Shown: positions 51,248-60,929, counted from the first letter of the stretch. The stretch: DNA of 64,000 bases from Haloarcula amylovorans (GCF_004681185.1 NZ_SRIF01000001.1:1-64000), one strand, 5' to 3'. Translations and numbers: made by a program. The notes: generated by a model from the sequence alone, not told the origin.

Positions 51248-52537
51248 TCATCCCGCCGTCCGAGTGCCGGTGAATTCGACGACGACGGTCACATCACGTC
51301 CCGTCCGCTCTTCGATTCTCCGTTCGAGCGCCGAGGCGAGGTCCGGATACGACTCGTCGGCGGAGTGACTCACTGCCACTGTCACGTTGATCGGTTCGTC
51401 TGACCGGGGCAGTCCGCCGTAGGAAGGCTGAACTGCCGTCAAGGTGAGCGAATCGTACGCCGGTTGCGAGAGCGTCTCTTCTACTGCCTGTGTGGTGTCC
51501 TGTGAGAACGCGACGTTCATGCCGGTGAGGACGCCTGTTCCAGTGGTGGCGACGAGGACGAGAGCGAGCACTGCGTACACCGACGTTCGGGACTTCGAGG
51601 GAAGCGATTCCCGAAAGCTCGTCAGATTCGATTCGTCGTCTTTCCACCACTCCGGTAGGTATCCCATTGCCACCAACGTGACGGTCGCGCCGACGTTGAT
51701 CGAGAGGAGGTTCACCAACAGGAGGAGGAAGGCTCCGTAGGTGAACACGGGCAGCGACCACGCGATACCGATGCCGACCGCTGCGACGGCGGGGATGATG
51801 GCCGCGGCCACCATCACGCCGATGAGTGCCGTCGACTGTTCAGTCGTGTAGCCGAAGGCACCGACGATGCCCGCGACGACGGCCCCCAGCGTCGAGAGCA
51901 TCGTCGGCGAGGCTCTGAGTCCCAACAGTTCGAGATTCGTGACAGCCAATCTCGTCGAGACGAATCCGAACTCCTGTAAGAGAAACGCGAACGCGGCGGC
52001 ACCGACGATTCCGAGTGCGAGACCGAGGAACTGGTCTCTGACACTCGACGTGACCATCTTCCAGTCGCCCAGCATCGTCCCGGCCGGGACCGCGAGCGCC
52101 GAACTGACCTGCGGGGCGATTATCATCGACCCGATGACGAGCGACGGCAAGTCGATGAGTAGCCCGGCGGCCGCCGCGATGACGCTGAGCAGCGTGCCGA
52201 CGTAGTATATCTGGTAGGGCCACTGAATCTCCCGAATCTTCCCCTGTAGCTCCTGTTTCGAGAGGGTCCGAACCGTCGAGGAGTACTTGTCTTGGAGGTC
52301 GGGTAGCTTCGGCGTATCTGCAAACTCCGCTCTCGTCACCACCGAGTACGCGTCGCTTCCGACGTTTTCTTCCTCGATAGCGTTCAGAACGTCTCCAACG
52401 GCCGGTGTCGGTACGGGCGAGAATAGGTGTACCGAATCGTCTTCGGAAAGCGCCGTGTAGTCCGCCCCGTGATCGTCGAGGACGGACGTCACCTTCGACT
52501 TATTTTCCTTTGCCACTCTGATATGAAGTTGGCGCAC
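51248..52537 (-). CDS. DUF389 (TIGR00341) membrane protein
   Basis: A 429-residue protein with an N-terminal ACT-like domain (RQLHIRVAKENKSKV; about 1-75) and a central block of about six transmembrane helices with the DUF389 signature (SLVIGSMIIAPQVSSALAVPAG and TTEQSTALIGVMVAAAIIPAVAAVGIGIA). The start is uncertain: GTG 52537 gives the canonical N-terminus, GTG 52591 adds 18 polar residues. The family is widespread in haloarchaea with unknown function, possibly transport. Confidence 0.85.
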   Translation of the reverse strand: MRQLHIRVAKENKSKVTSVLDDHGADYTALSEDDSVHLFSPVPTPAVGDVLNAIEEENVGSDAYSVVTRAEFADTPKLPDLQDKYSSTVRTLSKQELQGKIREIQWPYQIYYVGTLLSVIAAAAGLLIDLPSLVIGSMIIAPQVSSALAVPAGTMLGDWKMVTSSVRDQFLGLALGIVGAAAFAFLLQEFGFVSTRLAVTNLELLGLRASPTMLSTLGAVVAGIVGAFGYTTEQSTALIGVMVAAAIIPAVAAVGIGIAWSLPVFTYGAFLLLLVNLLSINVGATVTLVAMGYLPEWWKDDESNLTSFRESLPSKSRTSVYAVLALVLVATTGTGVLTGMNVAFSQDTTQAVEETLSQPAYDSLTLTAVQPSYGGLPRSDEPINVTVAVSHSADESYPDLASALERRIEERTGRDVTVVVEFTGTRTAG

Positions 52538-52666
52538 ACGTCTCTCGTGGCTGTTTGAAGGATAAGGGTTGTTGCTTGCCTGCGAAACCACCGTACAGCA
52601 GCCGAGCCGAGACGGTTTAGTTGTCTGTGCTGTCGGAAGATAATGGAGAGAACGGCGTCGCTCGCG

Positions 52667-53089
52667 TTACAGCCCTTCGAACTCGGCAATGGCTTCACGC
52701 CAGCTATCGGGGATCGGCTGGGGGGCATCGGCCTTGCGGCTGTAGGTGACCACCGTCGTCTCGCCGGTGGCGGCGACGTGGCCGTCGGAACGGATTTCGT
52801 ACTCGAAGGGGAAGCTCTTGGTACCGAGACGTGGGACGCGGACGCCGACGGTGACGCTATCGGGGGTCCGAACCGGCCGCTCGTAGTCGAGTTCGAGGTT
52901 GGCGATGACGATGCCGGTCCCGTCGCCGGCCGCCGAGAGCAGGTCACCGTCGTCCCGCTCGACGACGGCTTGCAGGTAGTCGATGCGGGCTTCTTCGAGG
53001 TAGGTCCCGTATCGGACGTTGTTGACGTGGCCGTAGGTGTCTAAATCGTCGTAGCGGATATCGACCTCGGTCGTGAACTCGAAGCTCAT
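52667..53089 (-). CDS. Acyl-CoA thioesterase, 4HBT hotdog family
   Basis: A 140-residue hotdog protein with DLDTYGHVNNVRYGTYLEEAR (from about residue 15), the 4-hydroxybenzoyl-CoA thioesterase signature. It should hydrolyse acyl-CoA thioesters. The start overlaps the stop of msrA by 4 bases (53086-53089), so it is co-translated with it. Confidence 0.88.
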   Translation of the reverse strand: MSFEFTTEVDIRYDDLDTYGHVNNVRYGTYLEEARIDYLQAVVERDDGDLLSAAGDGTGIVIANLELDYERPVRTPDSVTVGVRVPRLGTKSFPFEYEIRSDGHVAATGETTVVTYSRKADAPQPIPDSWREAIAEFEGL

Positions 53090-53616
53090 GCCAGTAGCTC
53101 CGCGTGCTTGTCCTTGAGTTTCTCTATCTTCGGCGGAATCGTCATCGTACAGTACGCTTGATTCGGATTCTTCTCGAAGTAGTTCTGGTGGTACTCCTCG
53201 GCGGGATAGAACGTTTCGAGGGGTTCGACCTCGGTGACGATGTCGTCGTCGTAACCGTGTTGGATGTCCTCGATGAACGCCTCGACGGTCTCGCGCTGGT
53301 CGTCGTCGTGGTAGAAGACAGCTGAGCGGTACTGTGTGCCCACGTCGTTGCCCTGGCGGTTCAGCGTCGTCGGATTGTGCGTGGTGAAGAAGACTGCCAG
53401 GAGGTCCTCGTAGCTCACGACGTCGGGGTCGTAGGTGAGCTGGACGCACTCGGCGTGACCGGTCTCCTCGCGGCAGACGGCCTCGTAGCTCGGATCCTCG
53501 ACGTGGCCACCGGCGTACCCGGAGACCACCTTCTCGACCCCTTTCACCTGTTCGAAGACGGATTCAGTACACCAGAAACACCCGCCGGCGAACGTCGCTT
53601 GTTCGGTATCGGTCAT
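53086..53616 (-). CDS. msrA: Peptide-methionine (S)-S-oxide reductase
   Basis: A 176-residue MsrA with the active-site GCFWC (Cys13 nucleophile, Cys16), FYPAEEYHQNYFEKNPNQAYC (about 141-161) and GTQYRSAVFYHDDDQ. It repairs oxidised methionine in proteins. It starts 48 bases after nuoCD on the same strand, and overlaps the thioesterase gene downstream. Confidence 0.95.
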   Translation of the reverse strand: MTDTEQATFAGGCFWCTESVFEQVKGVEKVVSGYAGGHVEDPSYEAVCREETGHAECVQLTYDPDVVSYEDLLAVFFTTHNPTTLNRQGNDVGTQYRSAVFYHDDDQRETVEAFIEDIQHGYDDDIVTEVEPLETFYPAEEYHQNYFEKNPNQAYCTMTIPPKIEKLKDKHAELLA

Positions 53617-53664
53617 CGACGAGAGATAGGCGGGGGACGCACAAAAACAGCCGGTCGATTCTCG

Positions 53665-55308
53665 TTATCGGTCGACGTCGCCCATGATGGGGTCGAGACT
53701 GCCAAGGGTCGCCACGAGGTCGGCGACGTACTCGCCTTCAGCCATCGCGGGGAACGCCTGGACGTGCGAGAAGGAGGGGCCGCGAATTTTGAAGCGAGCG
53801 GGCGTGTCGGTGCCGTCAGAGCGGATGTAGATGCCGAGCTCGCCCTTGGCGGACTCGACGGCGCGGTAGATCTCGGTGTCGGGGTCGGGCCGAAGCGTGC
53901 GGGGGACGTTCGACTGAATCTCGCGGTCCTCCTCGGGCCACTCGGCGAGTAGGTCGGCACACTGTTCGACTATCTTTGCAGATTGCTCGATTTCCTGCAG
54001 TCGGAGGAGGAGACGTGCGAAGTTGTCGCCGCCGTCTTTCGTGACGACGTTCCAGTCGAGTTCGTCGTAGTAGCCGTAGGGGTCGTCGCGGCGCAGGTCG
54101 TAGTCGACGCCGGACCCGCGAGCGACGGGGCCGGTACAGCCGTAGGCCTTGGCCGTCTCGGGTGAGAGATATCCGGTGTCGACGGTCCGCATCTGGAGTA
54201 TCTCGTTGTTCGTCATCAGGTCGTGGTACTCCCGGACCTTCTCGGGGAGCGAATCGAGGAACGAGTATATTTTCTCGAGGAACGGCTCGCGGGGGTCGGG
54301 GAGGTCCCACGCGACACCGCCCAGCCGGAAGTAGTTGAACATCAGCCGTTGGCCGGTCAGGTCTTCGAGAATCCCTTGGATGAGCTCGCGGTCGCGGACC
54401 GCGTACTGCCAGACGACGTTGAACTCGCCGACGACGTCCAGCGCGTAGGTGCCGAATGCGAGCAGGTGGCCCAGCATCCGGCTGAACTCGGCGGACATCG
54501 TCCGAATCACCTGTGCGTACTCGGGCACGTCGATGTCCGCTAAGTCCTCGGCGGCACGGGCGTAGGCCCACTCGTTGGCCAGTCCGGCACCGCTCCAGTC
54601 CCAGCGGTCGGGGTAGGGCATGATCTGGTGGCGGTATGTCCCCGACTCGCACATTTGCTCCTCACAGCGGTGGATAAAGCCGATGTCGGGGTCGACGCCG
54701 ACCACCTGTTCGCCGTCGAGTTCGACTTCGAGGTGGAGGACGCCGTGCGTCGAGGGGTGGTGTGGCCCGATGTTGAGGTGCATTGTATCGGGACCGGTGC
54801 GTTTGTCTTCGAGCAGGTGCTGGTGTTCGCGGAAGGTGACGATCTGTGGCTGGTCCTGATCGTAGTCACGGGACAGCGGGTGGCCCTGCCACGTCTCGGG
54901 CAGGAGGATGCGTCGCAGGTCCGGGTGGTCGTCGTACTCGATGCCAAGCAGGTCGTAGGCCTCGCGCTCGTGCCACTCGGCGGTTCGGTATACCGGTGCG
55001 GCCGACTCGCTGTGGGGGCGGTCCGACGTGGTGGGGACGACGACTGACAGTTCGCAAGTCGGGTCGTCGTAGCTCCGCAGGTGGTAGATGGTCTCGAAGC
55101 GGTCGGCGTACTCCTGTGCGGTGACGCACGCACAGTGGTCTAGCCCCGATTCGGTCTTCAGCGTCGAGAGCACCGCCTGTACCTCGTCGGCGCGAATCAC
55201 GACCGCCGGCGCGTTCTCGTGGGTCTCCTCGTCGATGACGTACTCACGTATCGGTTCGACGAGGTCCTCGTTCGCGTCGCGCGCTGTGGCCCCGACTGTC
55301 CGTGACAT
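53665..55308 (-). CDS. nuoCD: NADH-quinone oxidoreductase-type subunit NuoC-NuoD fusion
   Basis: A 547-residue fusion. Residues about 1-160 are NuoC-like (EWHEREAYDLLGIEYDDHPDLRRILLP) and 165-547 NuoD-like (HPSTHGVLHLEVELDGEQV; DIGFIHRCEEQM; the terminal SLDPIMGDVDR). Haloarchaea lack NuoEFG and use such complex I relatives with another donor, moving electrons to menaquinone and pumping ions. The quinone-site Tyr (DRxDY) is Trp here (PDRWDW). No other nuo gene is adjacent, which is unusual. ATG 55308 (MSRTVG) is the start; the extra upstream codons lack support. Confidence 0.9.
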   Translation of the reverse strand: MSRTVGATARDANEDLVEPIREYVIDEETHENAPAVVIRADEVQAVLSTLKTESGLDHCACVTAQEYADRFETIYHLRSYDDPTCELSVVVPTTSDRPHSESAAPVYRTAEWHEREAYDLLGIEYDDHPDLRRILLPETWQGHPLSRDYDQDQPQIVTFREHQHLLEDKRTGPDTMHLNIGPHHPSTHGVLHLEVELDGEQVVGVDPDIGFIHRCEEQMCESGTYRHQIMPYPDRWDWSGAGLANEWAYARAAEDLADIDVPEYAQVIRTMSAEFSRMLGHLLAFGTYALDVVGEFNVVWQYAVRDRELIQGILEDLTGQRLMFNYFRLGGVAWDLPDPREPFLEKIYSFLDSLPEKVREYHDLMTNNEILQMRTVDTGYLSPETAKAYGCTGPVARGSGVDYDLRRDDPYGYYDELDWNVVTKDGGDNFARLLLRLQEIEQSAKIVEQCADLLAEWPEEDREIQSNVPRTLRPDPDTEIYRAVESAKGELGIYIRSDGTDTPARFKIRGPSFSHVQAFPAMAEGEYVADLVATLGSLDPIMGDVDR

Positions 55309-55363
55309 ACGTGATTCGTCGGCTGCGTCCCCCCTCGCCTTGCTGCCTCTGTTGCGAGGTGCC

Positions 55364-55369
55364 TTTATA
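55364..55369 (+). promoter_or_regulatory. TATA box of the 55391 regulator
   Basis: TTTATA, 22-27 bases before ATG 55391, predicting a leaderless transcript. Confidence 0.6.
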
Positions 55370-55390
55370 CCAAGTGTCCGAACTACCGAC

Positions 55391-56071
55391 ATGAAGTACG
55401 TCAGGCTCTCCCTCTCGATGGCTCCCGACCTGCGCCATCCGATGCACCAGTTCGTCGTCGACCACGACGGCTACGATGCCAGCTACCTCGTCCGCGGGAA
55501 CGCGCTCGGCGAGGACGTACAGACCTTCCTCTTTCACGTCAATGGTCACCCGGTCGAACCCTACCGCGAGGCGCTGGACCACGCCGAGAACGTCGTCGAG
55601 TACGCCATCTCGACGTGCCCCGACGAGACGTTCTACCTCTACGTGCGGGGCAACCCGTCCGAACAAGACCACGAACTCGTCGACGCGCTCGTTACGGCGG
55701 GGCTCGTCGTCGTCTCACCTATCGCCTACCGCGCCGACGGGACCGTCGGTCTCGCGCTCGTCGGTCCCGGGGAGACTGTCCAGCGGGCTATCGAGGCCGT
55801 CCCCGACGGCATCTCCGTCGACGTACGATCGGTCAGCGAGTACGACAGCCGGCGCTTCGAGACGGCCGCGACGCTGACCGACCGGCAGTTCGCGGCCGTC
55901 GCGGCCGCCGTCGACTGTGGCTACTACGACGACCCGCGAAGCGGGACGACCGAAGACGTCGCCGAGCGACTGGACTGTGCACCGGGGACGGCCGCCGAAC
56001 ACCTCCGGAAGGCCGAGGCCCGCGTGATGGAACGCGCCGTCGAGGAATACAGCGGTCCGACTAGGGCGTAG
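55391..56071 (+). CDS. Bacterio-opsin activator-type HTH_10 regulator
   Basis: A 226-residue regulator with a C-terminal HTH_10 (LTDRQFAAVAAAVDCGYYDDPR, TEDVAERLDCAPGTAAEHLRKAEARV; about 160-215) and an N-terminal domain opening MKYVRLSLSMAPDLRHPMHQFV. It is divergent from nuoCD, and the 82-base shared spacer could place nuoCD under its control. The open frame extends upstream, but the TATA box fixes ATG 55391. Confidence 0.88.
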   Translation: MKYVRLSLSMAPDLRHPMHQFVVDHDGYDASYLVRGNALGEDVQTFLFHVNGHPVEPYREALDHAENVVEYAISTCPDETFYLYVRGNPSEQDHELVDALVTAGLVVVSPIAYRADGTVGLALVGPGETVQRAIEAVPDGISVDVRSVSEYDSRRFETAATLTDRQFAAVAAAVDCGYYDDPRSGTTEDVAERLDCAPGTAAEHLRKAEARVMERAVEEYSGPTRA

Positions 56072-56136
56072 CTGCACGAACCGCCGCTCGCCCGCGGCCC
56101 GCAACGCCTAACGCGCACCGCACCCTACCGCCGTCG

Positions 56137-56931
56137 ATGACACTCGCGGACTTAGATTGGCGCGTCGTCGGCGAGGAACGACACGACGGACCGCTGACGA
56201 TGGCGTTCGAGGAGGTCGCGGCTGAGACGGTCGCCGACGGCGGTCCCGCCACCGTTCGGGTCTACACGTGGCCCGATACGCTCTCGCTCGGGTATCGACA
56301 GGACCCCGACAGCGTCGACTGGGACTTTTGCGAGCGAGAGGGCATCGGCGTCACGCGGCGGCCGACCGGCGGCGGCGCTATCTATCACGATTCAGTCGCC
56401 GACATCTCCTATGGCATCGTCGCGCCGACCGACGCCGTCCCGGGCGACCTGATGGACTGTTACGAACTGTTCTGCGAGCCGATATTGGATGCCTTCGAAG
56501 GAATAGGTGTGGCCGCGCACTTCGTCGACAGCGAACGCGAGGCTGTCCACCAACCGGCTTGCTACCTCCGCGAACTCCATCCTGCCCACGACATCGTCGG
56601 CCCCGACGGTCGCAAACTCGGCGGGAATGCTCAGTACCGACAGCGAGACGCCGTCGTTCAACACGGGTCGCTATCGTTCTCGCTGCGGCCCGAGCGCCAC
56701 TGCGGCTGTTTTTCCGGCGACGTGGACACCGACGCGTTCCGCGAACGAGTGGGTGCCATCGACGAGTACGCGGATATCGACCGCGAAGCGGCGGTCGCGA
56801 CGCTGAAAGAGACGCTGGCCGAGTGGGTAGACGCCGAGGAGGGCGGATGGACCGACGAGGAGCGCTCGCGTGCACGCGAGCGCGCGGAGTCAAAGTACGA
56901 TACCGATGCGTGGGTCCGTCGGTCCCCATAG
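56137..56931 (+). CDS. Lipoate--protein ligase A family protein
   Basis: A 264-residue BPL/LplA/LipB-family enzyme: [12 protein letters not shown] (about 72-83), [24 protein letters not shown] (from about 154) with the catalytic Lys of GRK. It would attach lipoate, octanoate or biotin to a carrier domain. Some haloarchaeal members act as biotin or lipoyl transferases without the C-terminal domain. It lies 65 bases upstream of endonuclease IV in the same direction. Confidence 0.88.
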   Translation: MTLADLDWRVVGEERHDGPLTMAFEEVAAETVADGGPATVRVYTWPDTLSLGYRQDPDSVDWDFCEREGIGVTRRPTGGGAIYHDSVADISYGIVAPTDAVPGDLMDCYELFCEPILDAFEGIGVAAHFVDSEREAVHQPACYLRELHPAHDIVGPDGRKLGGNAQYRQRDAVVQHGSLSFSLRPERHCGCFSGDVDTDAFRERVGAIDEYADIDREAAVATLKETLAEWVDAEEGGWTDEERSRARERAESKYDTDAWVRRSP

Positions 56932-56995
56932 TCCGCCTGACGATTTGGCAGTCGGCGTCCGGAATCTCTTTGTCACGTCGTCGCTGACCGGGACT

Positions 56996-57829
56996 ATGGT
57001 CAGAGTCGGTGCACACACCTCCATCGCGGGCGGCGCGTACAACGCCGTCGAGGAGCAAGTCGAGTACGAAGGCAACTGCGGGCAGATATTCTCCCACTCG
57101 CCGCAGGTCTGGCAGGACCCGAATATCGACGACGAGGAAGCCGAGAAGTTCCGTGAGCTGAGCGAGGACAACGGTGTCGGCCCGTGGGTCATCCACTCGT
57201 CGTATCTCGTGAATCTCTGTACGCCGAAGGAGGACCTCCGCGAGAAATCGCTCGACTCCATGCAAAAGGAAGTCGAGGCGGCCGCAAAACTCGGCATCGA
57301 GTACGTCAACGTCCATCTGGGCGCACACACCGGCGCGGGTGTCGACGGCGGCCTCGACAACGCGGCGAGCGTGCTGGACGACCTGGAGATTCCCGATGGC
57401 GTCACCGTCCTCGTCGAGTCCGACGCCGGAAGCGGGACGAAACTCGGCGGCGACTTCGAACACTTGGCGACGGTGGGCGAGCGGACCGAACAGGATATCG
57501 AGTTCTGTCTCGATACCGCCCACATGTTCGCCGCGGGCTACGACATCTCGACGCCCGAGGGAGTCGACGAGACGTTCGCCGAGTTCGACGACGTCGTCGG
57601 TCTGGACCGCCTCGCCTGCGTCCACCTCAACGACTCGAAACACGCCTGTGGAACGAATAAGGACGAACACGCCCACGTCGGCGAGGGCGAAATCGGCGAA
57701 GCCGGAATGTCCGCCTTCATCAATCACGGCGCTGTCGCCGACGTGCCGTTCGTCCTTGAGACCCCCACCGAGAACGGCAAGAGCTTCGCGTGGAACATCG
57801 AGCGGGTGCGGGAACTGCGCGAGGAGTAG
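56996..57829 (+). CDS. nfo: Endonuclease IV (apurinic/apyrimidinic endonuclease)
   Basis: A 277-residue Nfo TIM-barrel with the zinc ligands in order: His in VHLGAHTG, Glu in VESDAGSG, Asp and His in [19 protein letters not shown], Asp-His in [11 protein letters not shown], and Glu in FVLETPTE. It cleaves AP sites and other 3' blocks in DNA repair. Start ATG 56996 (MVRVGAHTS) gives the family's canonical N-terminus. Confidence 0.95.
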   Translation: MVRVGAHTSIAGGAYNAVEEQVEYEGNCGQIFSHSPQVWQDPNIDDEEAEKFRELSEDNGVGPWVIHSSYLVNLCTPKEDLREKSLDSMQKEVEAAAKLGIEYVNVHLGAHTGAGVDGGLDNAASVLDDLEIPDGVTVLVESDAGSGTKLGGDFEHLATVGERTEQDIEFCLDTAHMFAAGYDISTPEGVDETFAEFDDVVGLDRLACVHLNDSKHACGTNKDEHAHVGEGEIGEAGMSAFINHGAVADVPFVLETPTENGKSFAWNIERVRELREE

Positions 57830-57903
57830 GTTCTCACGAAGGAAACAAGCGCCACGGCGAGCCAATCGCGGGATTTTTGCCGACGAGTCGCCTGTCTCCG
57901 ATA

Positions 57904-58692
57904 GTGCGTAGGTTCTCCGCTGACTACCTCGACTCGACCCGAACCGGGATGTGGGCCGACTCCCGAGCGGCGCTATCGGACCTCGGCCTCGGAGAGTGTG
58001 AGCGCGTCCTCGATGTCGGCTGTGGTACCGGCGAGCTGACGCGGGTCTTGCGCGAGGAGTCGGGCGGGACGGTAGTCGGACTCGACGCCGACGCCGAACT
58101 CCTCGCCGCAGTAGATGGCCCGGTCGTCCGCGGCGACGCGACGCGACTGCCGTTCACCGACGACGCCTTCGACCTCGTGGCCTGTCAGGCGCTGCTCATC
58201 AACCTTCCCGACCCCGAGGCGGCCGTCCGGGAGTTCGCCCGCGTCGCCAGCGACCGGGTCGCGGCCGTCGAACCGAACAACGGCGCGGTCGCCGTCGACT
58301 CCACCGTCGAGCGCGAGCCCGCTCTCGCCCGGCGGGCGCGGCGCTCCTTCTTAGACGGCGTCCGGACGGACGTGACGCTGGGAGCCGACGCCGCCGACGT
58401 GTTCGAGTCGGCGGGCCTCGACGTGGTCTCGACGCGACGGTACGACCAGGAACGGACCGTCGAACCACCCTACGGCGAGGCGGCGGTGCGGGCCGCCCAG
58501 CGGAAGGCGACCGGCGAGGGACTGGCCAGTGACCGGGAGACGATTCTCGCCGGCGAGACGACCCCCGAAGAGTACGACGCGTTGCGCGAACGCTGGCGTG
58601 CGATGGGCCGAGACGTGATTTCACAGATGCAGACCGACGACTACGAGCGTCGCGAGACGGTTCCCTTCTTCGTCACCGTCGGTCGGGTGTAG
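57904..58692 (+). CDS. SAM-dependent methyltransferase
   Basis: A 262-residue class I methyltransferase with motif I VLDVGCGTGELT (about 37-48) and motif II/III VVGLDADAELL, RLPFTDDAFDLVACQALLIN. The start is GTG 57904 (VRRFSADYLD). It looks like the UbiE/Arsenite-methyltransferase-type branch, but no acceptor can be named. It ends in a 20-base convergent overlap with the 58673 gene. Confidence 0.83.
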   Translation: MRRFSADYLDSTRTGMWADSRAALSDLGLGECERVLDVGCGTGELTRVLREESGGTVVGLDADAELLAAVDGPVVRGDATRLPFTDDAFDLVACQALLINLPDPEAAVREFARVASDRVAAVEPNNGAVAVDSTVEREPALARRARRSFLDGVRTDVTLGADAADVFESAGLDVVSTRRYDQERTVEPPYGEAAVRAAQRKATGEGLASDRETILAGETTPEEYDALRERWRAMGRDVISQMQTDDYERRETVPFFVTVGRV

Positions 58693-59206
58693 TCGGCGGT
58701 GCGTCGGCCCCGATCTGTCGTGACTCGTCCGGGAGCACGGAGCCAGCGGCTCGATAGAGTGCGATATCGAGTCCCCCGATTGCGAGGCCCACGAGGGCAC
58801 CGACCGGCGCAGCGACGACGATGCCGATGAGGACGATCAGTAGCGCCGAGAGGGGTTGGCTTGTAATCAACTGCGGGATGGCGGTGACTGCGAGGATACC
58901 GAGCAGAAACGCGATGCCGCTGACCCCGCCGGCCGCGACGCCCCGTAGCGCGAGCGACCGTAGCGAGTCGTCGACGAGCGACGCGTTCGAGAGCACCCAC
59001 CGAGCCGCGACGACGAATATCGCCCAGAGATACAGGAAAACGGCGACGCCCGCGAGTGTGTTCAGCCCCTGTAAGAGTCCGCCGAGGACGCCCATCGCGT
59101 GGGCGACGACGACAGCGACGAGGACGAACGAGACGACGTCGAAGGTGCCGAGCGTCCACGGGAGAAGGGCGAGCCGCCGGCCTTCGGCGGCGGCCGACTC
59201 AACCAT
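58673..59206 (-). CDS. Multi-TM membrane protein
   Basis: A 177-residue protein with about four transmembrane helices (VVSFVLVAVVVAHAMGVLGGLL, LAGVAVFLYLWAIFVVAA, GIAFLLGILAVTAIP, LLIVLIGIVVAAPVGALVGLAI) and a polar C-terminus. Family unknown. Its start overlaps the CopD-like gene's stop by 8 bases, so the two are an operon of small membrane proteins. Confidence 0.75.
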   Translation of the reverse strand: MVESAAAEGRRLALLPWTLGTFDVVSFVLVAVVVAHAMGVLGGLLQGLNTLAGVAVFLYLWAIFVVAARWVLSNASLVDDSLRSLALRGVAAGGVSGIAFLLGILAVTAIPQLITSQPLSALLIVLIGIVVAAPVGALVGLAIGGLDIALYRAAGSVLPDESRQIGADAPPTTPDRR

Positions 59207-59642
59207 GTGCCAGCACCTCCGCGAGGACGACCAGCGCGAGGAGCACGCCGGCGGTCACGCCGTAAGCCCGGCCCAGCGTTCCACGGAGGGCTGCACTCGT
59301 TTCGGCGGCTCCGATACCGCTGTGTTCGTCGGCACGGACGACGACGAGCGTTCTGACTGCCGATCCGACGACGAGGCCGACGACGACGAGCAGTTTCACG
59401 AGTAGCGTCCGACCCCAGCCGGTCGTCGGTCCGGGCACGCCCAGCGCGCCGAGGTTGCCGACGCCGGTGAGGACGAGGACGCCGAGCGCGCCCCAGAACA
59501 GCCATTCGTATCGTCTGGCGGCGGCCATATCGGTCACTGCGGCAGTCCGGTAGCCGTGCCAGAGCGTGATGGTACTACCGACCAGTACGGTGACGGTGAG
59601 GACGTGGAGGGTTCGGACGGCGAGGGAGACCAGTTGCGCCAT
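59199..59642 (-). CDS. CopD-like four-TM membrane protein
   Basis: A 147-residue protein with four hydrophobic helices. The first one, with TLHVLTVTVLVGSTITLWHGY, and the helix pattern resemble CopD/DUF2269 membrane domains; conserved histidines (HV, WHGY) lie in helix 1. A role in copper handling or haem-protein assembly is possible but unproved. It overlaps the downstream gene by 8 bases. Confidence 0.75.
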   Translation of the reverse strand: MAQLVSLAVRTLHVLTVTVLVGSTITLWHGYRTAAVTDMAAARRYEWLFWGALGVLVLTGVGNLGALGVPGPTTGWGRTLLVKLLVVVGLVVGSAVRTLVVVRADEHSGIGAAETSAALRGTLGRAYGVTAGVLLALVVLAEVLAHG

Positions 59643-59678
59643 CGACGGACGTACGCACGGCTCGACAAAAGCACTGGG

Positions 59679-60209
59679 TCACCGGTCAGGCGTCGGTTCG
59701 CCTTCGTCGGCTGTCGCTCCCTTACCAGCGGTTCCACCGAATCGGTCCATCGCTGTCTCGCGGTCGCCAGTCGCCGGGACGAGACCGACCGCGTCTCCCA
59801 GTCCGAACGGCGGCATGTTGACGTAGACGGACTCGTGGTCGCTCGCCCGGACGCGGTACGTCTCGTGCCAGATGCCCACGTCGCCGGCTTCGCCTACCTC
59901 GTCGACGAACCGTCGCCAGGCCGGCAAGTGCTCTCTGTCGGCGTCGTGGGCGTACGCGTGCAGGTCGTCGAAGGACCGCCAGAACTGCGTCAGGGTAACA
60001 TTCCTGAGGCCGAAACTGGTCCGGTGCCCGAGTAGCCCGCTGTCGGGGTCGGCGTCGAGTTCCCGTAGCATCCGGGGCATCGCGAGGAAGACGGGGAGCC
60101 ACTGGTGGACCTTCCAGAGTTTGTTGAGGCGGATGCCGATGCGAAACACGACGAAATCGTCGTCGACGTCGACGTCGGCGGTCATCCGGCGCGGAATCGG
60201 GTCGGTCAT
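59679..60209 (-). CDS. DUF4188 family protein
   Basis: A 176-residue protein matching DUF4188: FVVFRIGIRLNKLWKVHQWLPVFLAMPRML (from about 20), LTQFWRSFDDLHAYAHDADREHLPAWRRF, and GIWHETYRV. The family has an antibiotic-biosynthesis-monooxygenase-like ferredoxin fold and includes phenylacetaldoxime-dehydratase-like and fungal detoxification proteins. It could be a heme or small-molecule enzyme. Monocistronic. Confidence 0.85.
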   Translation of the reverse strand: MTDPIPRRMTADVDVDDDFVVFRIGIRLNKLWKVHQWLPVFLAMPRMLRELDADPDSGLLGHRTSFGLRNVTLTQFWRSFDDLHAYAHDADREHLPAWRRFVDEVGEAGDVGIWHETYRVRASDHESVYVNMPPFGLGDAVGLVPATGDRETAMDRFGGTAGKGATADEGEPTPDR

Positions 60210-60272
60210 GGCTGCTAGCTCACACTCTCGACTCCCGGCGTATTGTTAGTTAGTGTAAGAAACCTTCCACTA

Positions 60273-60929
60273 TTACACCACGTCGCCGCGGACCGTCGCG
60301 CCCTCTTGGCGCTCGCGGTAAGCCCGAACCGCGTCAGCGGCTTCGTCGGCCTCGTCGTCGTCCATCCCGAGCATCTCCAGTGCGCCCGACAGCGTTGGCA
60401 GGACGAAGTCACCGTTCCGAAGTTTCTCGAAGGCCTCCTCGGAACGCTGTCCGTCCACCCACAGACACGCGCCCCGGGGGTCCAGAATCTGCTCGTAGTC
60501 GTCTCTAGCCATCGCGCCCTGCAGCCGCTGAGTGACGTTGTCGTCGAAGGAGGCGTTACAGACCTCCAGGTGAATCGGCTCGTCTTCGTCGTCGGGGAGC
60601 AGGTGGGCGGCCAGACATTTCTCGGGAGCTGCGTGGCCGTTCGTGTTGGCCCGGAGGTACTCGGGATACTCGTCGGCCCACGCCGCCCGAACCGTTTTCC
60701 CGACGCCGTCGACGCCGTGGCTCCGCTGGAACTCCTCGCTTCGCTCGGGGGCGTCCTTGAGCAGGATGTCCTTGGTGACGTAGATATCGAGTCGCTCGAT
60801 GGGGTCCAGTCCCAGCGCCACGTCGCCGTAGACCCACACCTCTCGGACCGGAACTGGCATCGTCTCCTCCTCAACGGTGGCGACGACGTCTTCGACTCGT
60901 TCGACGGCCGCCGCGCGGTCCATGCTCAT
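60273..60929 (-). CDS. Haloarchaeal conserved protein (DUF7095-like)
   Basis: A 218-residue cytoplasmic protein, start ATG 60929 or 60923. VREVWVYGDVALGLDPIERLDIYVT (about 28-52) resembles the strand-loop of nucleotidyltransferase-like folds (GDVALG); the rest is alpha/beta with VCNASFDDNVTQRL. It is conserved in haloarchaea without known function. It is divergent from the DUF2332 gene across a 128-base spacer. Confidence 0.78.
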   Translation of the reverse strand: MSMDRAAAVERVEDVVATVEEETMPVPVREVWVYGDVALGLDPIERLDIYVTKDILLKDAPERSEEFQRSHGVDGVGKTVRAAWADEYPEYLRANTNGHAAPEKCLAAHLLPDDEDEPIHLEVCNASFDDNVTQRLQGAMARDDYEQILDPRGACLWVDGQRSEEAFEKLRNGDFVLPTLSGALEMLGMDDDEADEAADAVRAYRERQEGATVRGDVV

